From: Paracoccus sediminicola
GTDB taxonomy: Bacteria; Pseudomonadota; Alphaproteobacteria; Rhodobacterales; Rhodobacteraceae
DNA: 24,739 nucleotides
Assembly: GCF_027912835.1 (NCBI RefSeq)
Contig: NZ_CP115772.1
Span: 1-24,739, forward strand
Direction: 5' to 3'
Part shown: positions 15,793 through 22,333 of the stretch, piece by piece
Layout: each line of letters starts with the position of its first letter
Numbering within the stretch: the stretch's first letter is position 1
Notes under the pieces: generated by a model
What the model was told of the DNA's origin: nothing
Database searches by the model: none
Seen by the model: only the letters and a program-made list of their open reading frames with translations
Position numbers and translations under genes: made by a program

Positions 15793-17574
15793 ATGAAGAT
15801 GACGACTGAGGAAGCCTTTGTTAAGGTTTTGCAGATGCACGGGATCGAGCATGCCTTTGGGATCATTGGTTCTGCGATGATGCCTGTGAGCGATTTGTTC
15901 CCGAAGGCCGGGATCACGTTCTGGGACTGCGCGCATGAGACCAATGCCGGTCTGATGGCGGACGGGTTCACGCGCTCGACCGGCAAGATGTCGATGGCGA
16001 TCGCGCAGAACGGTCCGGGCGTGACCGGCTTCGTGACGCCGATCAAGACCGCCTACTGGAACCACACGCCGCTGCTGCTGGTCACCCCGCAGGCCGCCAA
16101 CAAGACCATCGGTCAGGGCGGTTTCCAGGAGATGGAGCAGATGCGGCTGTTCGCCGACAGCGTCTGCTATCAGGAAGAGGTCCGCGACGCCTCGCGCATC
16201 CCCGAGGTGCTGAACCGGGTGATCATGCAGGCCTGGCGCAACTCGGCGCCCGCGCAGATGAACATCCCGCGCGATTTCTGGACCCAGGTGATCGACGTCG
16301 ATCTGCCGCAGGTGGTCGCGTTCGAGCGTCCGGCGGGCGGCGAGCAGGCGGTGTCCGAGGCCGCGAGGCTGCTGAGCGAGGCCAAGTTCCCGGTCATCCT
16401 GTCGGGTGCGGGCGTGGTCCTGTCGGGCGCGATCCCGGATCTGGCCGCGCTGGCCGAGCGTCTGGACGCGCCGGTCTGCTCGAACTACCAGCACAATGAC
16501 AGCTTCCCCGGCTCGCACCCGCTGGCCATGGGCCCTCTGGGCTATAACGGCAGCAAGGCCGGGATGGAGGTTATCGCCAAGGCCGATGTCGTGCTGGCAC
16601 TGGGCACCCGCCTGAACCCGTTCTCGACCCTGCCGGGTTACGGCATCGACTACTGGCCGAAGGACGCCAAGATCATCCAGGTCGACATCAACGCCGACCG
16701 GATCGGCCTGACCAAGAAGGTCACCGTGGGCATCCAGGGCGACGCCGCCAAGGTGGCGCGCGGGATCCTGGCGCAGCTGTCCGACACCGCCGGCGATGCC
16801 GGCCGGGCGGATCGCAAGGCGCTGGTCGCGCAGACCAAGTCGCGTTGGGCGCAGGAACTGTCCAGCCTCGACCACGAGGACGACGATCCCGGCACCGAAT
16901 GGAACTCGGGCGCGCGCGAGCGTGACGCCGATCTGATGTCGCCGCGTCAGGCCTGGCGCGCGATCATGCAGGCGGTGCCGGCCGAGGCGATCGTGTCCTC
17001 GGATATCGGCAACAACTGCGCGATCGGCAACGCCTATCCCAGCTTCGAGGCGGGCCGGAAATACCTGGCGCCGGGCCTGTTCGGTCCCTGCGGCTATGGC
17101 TTCCCGGCGATCCTGGGCGCCAAGATCGGCAACCCCGACACGCCGGTGATCGGCTTCGCGGGCGACGGCGCCTTCGGGATCTCGATGAACGAGATGACCG
17201 CCTGCGGCCGCGACGACTGGCCGGCGATCACCATGGTGATCTTCCGCAACTACCAGTGGGGCGCGGAAAAGCGCAACACCACGCTGTGGTACGACAACAA
17301 CTTCGTCGGCACCGAACTGGACCGCGGCACCTCGTATGCCGGCATCGCCCAGGCCTGCGGCGTGAACGGTGTGCAGGTCCGCAGCACCGAGGAACTGACC
17401 CATGCGCTGCACGAGGCGGTGGACCGCCAGATGAAGGACGGCCAGACCACCTTCATCGAGGTTCTGCTGAACCAGGAGCTGGGCGAGCCCTTCCGCCGCG
17501 ATGCGATGAAGAAGCCGGTGGTCGTCGCCGGTGTCGACGCCGCCGACATGCGCCCCCAGAAAGGCGCGGCCTGA
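15793..17574 (+). CDS. xsc: Sulfoacetaldehyde acetyltransferase
   Basis: A 593-residue thiamine-diphosphate enzyme that cleaves sulfoacetaldehyde with phosphate into acetyl phosphate and sulfite. E49 in CAHETNAGLMADGFTR is the cofactor-activating glutamate. GDGAFGISMNEM (G457-D458-G459) followed by NYQWGAEKRNTT is the TPP/magnesium site. Xsc-like stretches such as GVTGFVTPIKTAYWNHTPLLLVTPQAANKT are visible, and length matches the family. A clean AAGGAG precedes ATG 15793. The first 35-40 codons use many T-ending and TTG codons (TTT, GTT, TCT, CCT), in contrast to the GC-ending codons later, probably to keep the start region unstructured. It is the key enzyme of the cluster, 12 bp after tauY. 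Confidence 0.95.
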   Translation: MKMTTEEAFVKVLQMHGIEHAFGIIGSAMMPVSDLFPKAGITFWDCAHETNAGLMADGFTRSTGKMSMAIAQNGPGVTGFVTPIKTAYWNHTPLLLVTPQAANKTIGQGGFQEMEQMRLFADSVCYQEEVRDASRIPEVLNRVIMQAWRNSAPAQMNIPRDFWTQVIDVDLPQVVAFERPAGGEQAVSEAARLLSEAKFPVILSGAGVVLSGAIPDLAALAERLDAPVCSNYQHNDSFPGSHPLAMGPLGYNGSKAGMEVIAKADVVLALGTRLNPFSTLPGYGIDYWPKDAKIIQVDINADRIGLTKKVTVGIQGDAAKVARGILAQLSDTAGDAGRADRKALVAQTKSRWAQELSSLDHEDDDPGTEWNSGARERDADLMSPRQAWRAIMQAVPAEAIVSSDIGNNCAIGNAYPSFEAGRKYLAPGLFGPCGYGFPAILGAKIGNPDTPVIGFAGDGAFGISMNEMTACGRDDWPAITMVIFRNYQWGAEKRNTTLWYDNNFVGTELDRGTSYAGIAQACGVNGVQVRSTEELTHALHEAVDRQMKDGQTTFIEVLLNQELGEPFRRDAMKKPVVVAGVDAADMRPQKGAA

Positions 17575-17584
17575 TCGCATCTCC

Positions 17585-17610
17585 GGCCCGGCGGCATGAC
17601 CCGCCGGGCC
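17585..17610 (+). promoter_or_regulatory. Hairpin between xsc and tauZ
   Basis: GGCCCGGCGG (17585-17594) pairs perfectly with 17601-17610 around a 6-nt loop, 10 bp after the xsc stop and 6 bp before the tauZ ribosome site. Only ATTCCG follows, so it is not a standard terminator. Stabilisation of the xsc mRNA 3' end, or partial attenuation, is likely. Confidence 0.55.
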
Positions 17611-17629
17611 ATTCCGAAGGAGTTTTCCG

Positions 17630-18658
17630 ATGTCCATGACCGGCCTTGCCGGGCGGCTGCCCGCGCCCGACGATCTGCGCTCGATGTTTCCGGGCTTCGC
17701 CGTCTCGGTTCTGGTGGCCGCCACCGCGCAGTTCCTGTCGGAACATTACGGCGCGCCCGCGATGCTGCTGGCGCTGCTTCTGGGGCTGGCGCTGAACTTT
17801 CTGGCCGAGGACGGCACCCGCACCGCGCCGGGCATCGCCTTTACCGCCCGCACCGTGCTGCGGCTCGGCGTGGCGCTGTTGGGCGCGCGGATCAGCGTGG
17901 ACATGCTGGCCCAGCTTGGCGGGCCGGCCATCGCGCTGGTGATCGCCGGCGTGGTGCTGACCATCGGCTTCGCGCTGCTGGCCAGCCGCTTTGTCGGCCG
18001 CAGCTGGCGCTTCGCGCTGCTGACCGGCGGATCGGTGGCGATCTGCGGCGCCTCGGCCGCCATGGCGATCGCCGCGGTGCTGCCGAAACACGAGAAAAGC
18101 GAACGCGATCTGGTCTTCACCGTGCTGTGCGTGACGGTGCTGTCGACCGTCGCGATGGTCGTCTATCCGATGCTGTCGAACCTGTTCCTGTTCGACGCCC
18201 GCGATTCCGGCGTCTTCCTGGGCGGCACCATCCACGATGTCGCGCAGGTGGTCGGCGCGGGCTTCTCGATCGGCCCCGAGACCGGCGAGACCGCGACGCT
18301 GGTCAAGCTGATCCGGGTGTCGATGCTGGCGCCGGTGGTGCTGTGCTTCTCGCTGGTCATTCGCCAGATGGGGCTGGCGGATCTGTCCGAGGGCAGGCGC
18401 CCGCCGCTGCTGCCGGGCTTCGTGCTGGGCTTTCTGGTGCTGGCGGCGCTGAACTCGATCGGGCTGATCCCGCAGATGGTGGCGGACTGGGCCGGCGCGC
18501 TCAGCCGGTGGGCGCTGCTGATCGCCATCGCCGCGGTCGGCATCAAGACCTCGCTGGCCCGGATGCTCGAGGTCGGCGCGGGCGCCATCGTGCTGATGGT
18601 CGCCGAGACCGTGTTCCTCGGCGTGTTCATCGTCACCGGCCTGCATCTGCTCGGCTGA
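17630..18658 (+). CDS. tauZ: YeiH/UPF0324-family putative sulfate (sulfite) exporter
   Basis: A 342-residue membrane protein of the YeiH (putative sulfate exporter) family with about ten hydrophobic segments. Family-like stretches are APAMLLALLLGLALNFL, RTVLRLGVALLGARIS, LTGGSVAICGASAAMAIAAVLP (about residues 128-148) and GGTIHDVAQVVGAGFSIG (about 198-215). In taurine clusters this gene is called tauZ and is proposed to export the sulfur product released by Xsc. Direct proof of the transported ion is lacking to my knowledge. ATG 17630 follows AAGGAG at 17617-17622. The 12-base leader AAGGAGTTTTCC is identical to that in front of tauX. A G/C-rich gap separates it from pta. Confidence 0.85.
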   Translation: MSMTGLAGRLPAPDDLRSMFPGFAVSVLVAATAQFLSEHYGAPAMLLALLLGLALNFLAEDGTRTAPGIAFTARTVLRLGVALLGARISVDMLAQLGGPAIALVIAGVVLTIGFALLASRFVGRSWRFALLTGGSVAICGASAAMAIAAVLPKHEKSERDLVFTVLCVTVLSTVAMVVYPMLSNLFLFDARDSGVFLGGTIHDVAQVVGAGFSIGPETGETATLVKLIRVSMLAPVVLCFSLVIRQMGLADLSEGRRPPLLPGFVLGFLVLAALNSIGLIPQMVADWAGALSRWALLIAIAAVGIKTSLARMLEVGAGAIVLMVAETVFLGVFIVTGLHLLG

Positions 18659-18711
18659 ACCGATGCCGCGCCCGCCCGCGTCATCTTCCGTGCGCACATA
18701 TCCCGGGGGGC

Positions 18712-18742
18712 GTCCCGCACGGGACGGGGGGCAGCGCCCCCC
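18712..18742. repeat. G/C-rich tandem hairpins between tauZ and pta
   Basis: Two adjacent inverted repeats: GTCCC (18712-18716) with GGGAC (18721-18725), and GGGGGGC (18726-18732) with GCCCCCC (18736-18742) around AGC. They fill the middle of the 158-bp gap. No T-run follows on either strand. They may slow polymerase, protect mRNA, or be a palindromic repeat dispersed in the source genome. Confidence 0.5.
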
Positions 18743-18816
18743 AACCGCCCCCCAAAACCGTCTCGGCCATCCGCGCAACGCCCGCTGCCGTTGCCTGCCC
18801 CCGAAAGGTCCCGCCC

Positions 18817-19779
18817 ATGAAACCGCTTGACCGCATCCATCAGGCCGCGCGCGCCAATCCGCGCCACATCATCCTGCCCGAGGGCGACGATCCGCGCGTC
18901 GCCGAGGCGGCCGCGATGCTGACCGAACGCGGGCTGGCGCGGGTGACGCTGATGAACGGCCCCGACCTGCCCGGCGTGACCGCGCTGACGCCGGCCGACG
19001 CGCCCGACCTGGTCGAGCTTTCGGCCCATTGGCACCAGATGCGCGCGGCGAAGGGCATGACCGCCGAACGCGCGCTCGAGGAGATGCGCGACCCGATCCG
19101 GCAGGCGGCGATGCGGGTCCGGCTGGGACAGGCCGACGGCACCGTCGGCGGCGCGGTCGCGACCACCGCCGACACCGTCCGCGCGGCGCTGCAGATCATC
19201 GGCAAGGCCCCGGATGCGGGCATCGTGTCCAGCTTCTTCCTGATGCTGTCCTGCGGCCCCCAGGCGCCGATCAAGGGCGGCATGATCTTCTCCGATTGCG
19301 GGCTGGTCATCGACCCCGACGCGGCCGAACTGGCCGCCATCGCCCGCTCGGCCGCGCAGTCCTGCCGGCAGGTGCTGGCCGAGACGCCGCGGGTCGCGCT
19401 GCTGTCCTTCTCGACCGCCGGATCGGCCAGCCATCCCAGCCTGGACAAGATCCACGAGGCGCTGGAAATGATCCGCGCCGCCGAGCCCGATCTGGAAGTC
19501 GACGGCGAGATCCAGTTCGACGCCGCCCTCGACGACGCGATCCGCGCCAAGAAGGCCCCCGGCAGCCGCCTGACCGGCCGCCCCAACGTGTTCATCTTCC
19601 CCGACCTCGCCTCCGGCAATATCGGCTACAAGATCGCCCAACGCCTCGGCGGCCTGACCGCCATCGGCCCGATCCTGCAAGGCCTCGCAAAACCCGCCAA
19701 CGACCTCTCCAGAGGATGCACCGCCGAAGACGTCCTGAACGCCGCCCTCGTCACCGCAATCCAGGCAGAAATCAGGTGA
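18817..19779 (+). CDS. pta: Phosphate acetyltransferase
   Basis: A 320-residue phosphate acetyltransferase (PTA_PTB domain only, the short form). Family features are HIILPEGDDPRVAEAAAML at the N-terminus, GGAVATTADTVRAALQIIG (about 110-128), FSTAGSASHPSLDKI (about 200-215), VDGEIQFDAAL (about 229-239) and FPDLASGNIGYKIAQRLGG (about 263-281). It converts the acetyl phosphate made by Xsc into acetyl-CoA, linking taurine to central metabolism. ATG 18817 is preceded by AAAGG; the frame is open upstream through the tauZ region, but that is antisense-style shadow sequence. It is the last gene of the taurine cluster, and the mobile-element remnant begins within 90 bp. Confidence 0.93.
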   Translation: MKPLDRIHQAARANPRHIILPEGDDPRVAEAAAMLTERGLARVTLMNGPDLPGVTALTPADAPDLVELSAHWHQMRAAKGMTAERALEEMRDPIRQAAMRVRLGQADGTVGGAVATTADTVRAALQIIGKAPDAGIVSSFFLMLSCGPQAPIKGGMIFSDCGLVIDPDAAELAAIARSAAQSCRQVLAETPRVALLSFSTAGSASHPSLDKIHEALEMIRAAEPDLEVDGEIQFDAALDDAIRAKKAPGSRLTGRPNVFIFPDLASGNIGYKIAQRLGGLTAIGPILQGLAKPANDLSRGCTAEDVLNAALVTAIQAEIR

Positions 19780-19866
19780 AACGGCTGCGCGGCGAGGCAG
19801 TCAGGCGAGCCTGCCGACTTCAAAAGAAGTGGATGATTTCTTGTCTGGGCTAATAGTGAGCTGCCA

Positions 19867-20095
19867 ATGAACTTTGAGAACGGCGGTGCGAAATGGATCC
19901 GGGCGATTTCGGATGAGGCGAAGGTTCCGGAACGGGATGCCGATCTGCTGCAGCAAGATTTCTCGGCAAGCGCCCCGAACCAGAAGTGGGCGGGCGACAT
20001 CACCTATGTCTGGATACGCGAGGGCTGGGTCTATCTGGCGGTCATCATCGACCTGTTATCAAGGCGCGTTGTGGGCTCGGCCATCAGATACACAA
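19867..20095 (+). mobile_element. IS3-family transposase (OrfB) remnant
   Basis: A frame from about 19867 encodes [24 protein letters not shown] followed by [19 protein letters not shown], the start of the IS3-family DDE integrase core. Only the first catalytic Asp (GDITY) is present. After about 20095 the frame continues as unrelated sequence to 20331, and the second Asp, the Glu and the rest of the gene are missing. Terminal inverted repeats were not recognised. The remnant lies exactly at the boundary between the taurine segment and the mobilisation module, consistent with a past IS-mediated rearrangement. Confidence 0.82.
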
Positions 20096-20187
20096 AGTTT
20101 AGGACACTCCCCCACTACCTGTTCAGCGCGTCCTTCAACTTCTGTCGCGGACGGCTTGGAATATTTAAGACGTTCGAACTGGCTTTC

Positions 20188-21348
20188 CTACAGCTCGAAC
20201 CCCTCATCGCGCTCCAGCCCAATGCTTCTGGTCCGCTCTTTGTCGCGCTCTTCCCCCATATCCGGCCGTTCACGTGCATGCCGCTCTTTCCCGAGCAGAT
20301 CAGCCAGCCGCTCGTTGATCCTCTGCCCTGAGCGCGCCTGGCGGGTTTCCCCATCCTTCCCGAGGATCGTGGCTAGCCTGTCGCGCAGATCATCCGCACT
20401 GTCGCCCTCCCCCAACTCCCTGCCGACCCCGTCTTTCCCGACGGCGGCTCGAAGCGCGGCCAGGCCCGCCGCCACGCGCCCCTCACCCTGTTCACGGGCA
20501 ATCCCGTAAGCATCGCGCGCAATCTCCACCCGCTCGCGCATTTCGGCGAAGAGCGCCCGTGCCTGGCGGGCCGCATGCACCTTCGCCCCGCGTTCCGTGA
20601 CCGGCGCATACGCCCGGCCTTCGGCCTCGGCCGCGCGCATCTCGCGCCGCTCGATGGCGTTCGCCGCCGGCCCCAGCTTCACCTCTGGCGCGCGATCCAG
20701 TTCCTCGGCCGACAGCGCATCGCCCTGCTCCAGCGCCACCGCCCGCTGCGCCTCCAGCGACCGATGATCGACCCGCTCTGACACGCCAGCCCGCTCCAGC
20801 GCCCGGTTCTGCATCGCGCCCCAGAGCGCGCGCATCTCCTCGATCTCCGCGCCGCCGGTCTGCGCGGCATCGAGGATGCGGGTCTTGGCGCCCAGCCCCC
20901 CGGCGCCAAGCGCCCGCGTGGTGGTCAGCACATGGGCATGGTGGTTGCGCTGGTCGCCCTCGCGATGCGGCGCATGGATCGCCACATCGGCCGCCACGCC
21001 GTAGCGATCGACCAGGGCCTGCGCGAAGTCGCGGGCGATCGCCGAGCGGTCGGCATCGGATATCTCGACCGGCAGGGCCAGCTCCCATTCGCGGGCGGTG
21101 ACGGAATTGCGGCGGGTCTCGCGTGCCTCGGCGGCATTCCACAGCGCGGCCCGGTCCTGCGCCCAGACCGGCGAATCCTCCGGCACGACGATGAAGGTCT
21201 CTGCCACGCCGCCCTTGGCGGAATAGTCATGCACGCGCCCATCCCGGTGGCAGACAATGACAGAGCCGGAGCGATAGGCCGCGGCCGCTGTCGCCGAGCG
21301 GCCGGCCGACCGCTTCACGGTCTTTACCGAGAGATGGTAGCTGGCCAT
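20188..21348 (-). CDS. mobA: MobA/MobL-family relaxase (MOBQ)
   Basis: A 386-residue relaxase beginning [20 protein letters not shown]. Tyr25 (AAAAYR) is at the same position as the nicking tyrosine of RSF1010 MobA. The metal-binding histidines are likely H125, H137 and H139 (AIHAPH ... HHAHVL). The protein would nick one strand at oriT and remain bound to the transferred end. ATG 21348 is chosen because GGAGGAGGG stands just upstream and the N-terminus matches the family; the frame stays open to 21828, but that part is not protein-like. The C-terminal 200 residues are charged and helical, without a primase domain. The gene ends about 90 bp from the IS3 remnant and appears intact. Confidence 0.9.
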   Translation of the reverse strand: MASYHLSVKTVKRSAGRSATAAAAYRSGSVIVCHRDGRVHDYSAKGGVAETFIVVPEDSPVWAQDRAALWNAAEARETRRNSVTAREWELALPVEISDADRSAIARDFAQALVDRYGVAADVAIHAPHREGDQRNHHAHVLTTTRALGAGGLGAKTRILDAAQTGGAEIEEMRALWGAMQNRALERAGVSERVDHRSLEAQRAVALEQGDALSAEELDRAPEVKLGPAANAIERREMRAAEAEGRAYAPVTERGAKVHAARQARALFAEMRERVEIARDAYGIAREQGEGRVAAGLAALRAAVGKDGVGRELGEGDSADDLRDRLATILGKDGETRQARSGQRINERLADLLGKERHARERPDMGEERDKERTRSIGLERDEGFEL

Positions 21349-21890
21349 GCCGCGCCCTCCTCCGGTGACGACCGTCGGCGTTCCCCTGCCGTCCATCTGC
21401 CCGCCAAAATGCGCGGCAGAGGATGATCGGGGACGCCGATCTTTTCCGTTCCCTGCCGCCCCCCGGAAGGCTGTGCAGGGAGCGGAAAAGATAGCCCGGC
21501 CGAGACGGTCAGCAGGACCGTCGAGTGCCAGGCTCTCCTGTACCGCGCCCCCGCCTGCCCTGCCCCATAACTGGCGGCAGGCCGGCGCATGGCACAGGCG
21601 GCGCGCAGCTTGCGTGCCTGGCGCGGATCGGGGCCACCATGGCCCCACGAGATCCGTGGCATCCGGCGCGCCGACTCTGACGCCAGACCGCCCGCAAAGG
21701 GCCAGTCGAGGCGGAAGAGGCCCTGCGCGCCGGCGGGCGATCCAACAGCCCATGTTGGTTCCGGAGGGTCTGGGAGGGCGAAGGCGCCTCCCATTCCGGC
21801 GCGCCTCGCGTCGGACGGAGTTCGCCATCGGCTGAGGCCCTGCCTCAAGGAGATCGCACGCAAATCTCGGAACCGCAGGTGGAGAGTTTG
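21349..21890. other. Non-coding mobilisation leader region
   Basis: The 645 bp between the divergent starts of mobA and the traD-like gene hold the mobA ribosome site, a large 18-bp hairpin at 21439-21492 and the oriT at 21861-21904. Open frames exist on both strands, but their translations are rich in Arg, Gly and Pro without hydrophobic pattern, as expected from high GC. I see no gene between 21500 and 21860. Confidence 0.6.
21439..21492. promoter_or_regulatory. Large hairpin in the mobA leader
   Basis: ATCTTTTCCGTTCCCTGC (21439-21456) pairs with 21475-21492 over all 18 positions with a single mismatch (a G-T wobble in RNA), around an 18-nt loop. It lies about 90 bp upstream of mobA in the direction of mobA transcription. 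No T-run follows on either strand. It may control relaxase synthesis or be a protein-binding site of the relaxosome. Confidence 0.65.
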
Positions 21891-21904
21891 CATAAGTGCG
21901 CCCT
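21861..21904 (+). other. oriT: Origin of transfer (oriT) with MOBQ nic site
   Basis: TAAGTGCGCCCT at 21893-21904 matches the nic region of RSF1010/pTF1-type plasmids. It is preceded two bases upstream by an imperfect inverted repeat, CAAATCTC (21861-21868) with GAGAGTTTG (21882-21890), which pairs with one bulged G. Inverted repeat followed by nic is the known order for MOBQ origins, and the cognate relaxase is encoded nearby. Cleavage is expected after the G of TGCG on the plus strand, by analogy. Confidence 0.87.
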
Positions 21905-21994
21905 TGTCCTTTACAGGCCTACGGGTAAGCGCTACCGGTTGTGCTGGCAAGCACCGTTTCAACTTAGCTCATTTTATCACGGAGATCATTGCCC

Positions 21995-22333
21995 ATGGCG
22001 GAGACCGAGCTCGAACGCGCCGAGAAGCGTTATGCCCAGGCCAAGGCAAGGTTGCAGGCGCTGAAGAACCGGGAAGCCGCAAAACAGCGCAAGCTCGATA
22101 CCCGCCGGAAGGTGATCCTCGGCGGGGCGCTGATCGATCTCGCGGGGCGCGACGATGCCGCCGCCCGGATGCTCGACCGGCTGATCCGCAACCTGCCCCG
22201 CGACCAGGACCGGAAAGCCTTCGAGGGATGGAGCCCGGAACGCGATGCGGCAGGAGCGAATGAGGGGGATGTTGGGAGACCGGGCTCCCCTGCCCCGGCT
22301 GTCGGGGATGCGGACACGGGTGCGGGCGGATGA
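21995..22333 (+). CDS. TraD/MobC-like mobilisation accessory protein
   Basis: A 112-residue protein. Residues 1-35 are a charged helix (ELERAEKRYAQAKARLQALKNREAAKQRK), and the middle RRKVILGGALIDLAGRDDAAARMLDRLIRNLPRDQDRKAFEGW resembles the small TraD proteins of rhizobial conjugation and MobC-type accessory proteins. The last 35 residues are glycine-rich. It would assist the relaxase at oriT. ATG 21995 is preferred over TTG 21989 because GGAG at 21981-21984 is properly spaced for it. It is divergent from mobA across oriT, and its end overlaps the coupling-protein start by four bases (ATGA). The family assignment is by resemblance. Confidence 0.7.
   Translation: MAETELERAEKRYAQAKARLQALKNREAAKQRKLDTRRKVILGGALIDLAGRDDAAARMLDRLIRNLPRDQDRKAFEGWSPERDAAGANEGDVGRPGSPAPAVGDADTGAGG

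Noticed and set aside
15388..17724. A 778-residue open frame on the minus strand over tauY and xsc
   Set aside because: It is antisense to two genes with clear motifs. Its translation is rich in Arg, His, Gly and Gln without domains, as expected opposite GC-biased coding DNA.
18726..18742. Intrinsic terminator between tauZ and pta
   Set aside because: The stem is strong but no T-run follows on either strand, so only a hairpin is recorded.
17596..18816. Upstream extension of the pta frame across tauZ
   Set aside because: The region codes for the YeiH-family protein in another frame. Phosphate acetyltransferase homology begins at ATG 18817.
21349..21828. Upstream extension of the mobA frame by 160 residues
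   Set aside because: The relaxase N-terminus with Tyr25 and a strong ribosome site start at 21348. The extension is low-complexity and runs through the hairpin.
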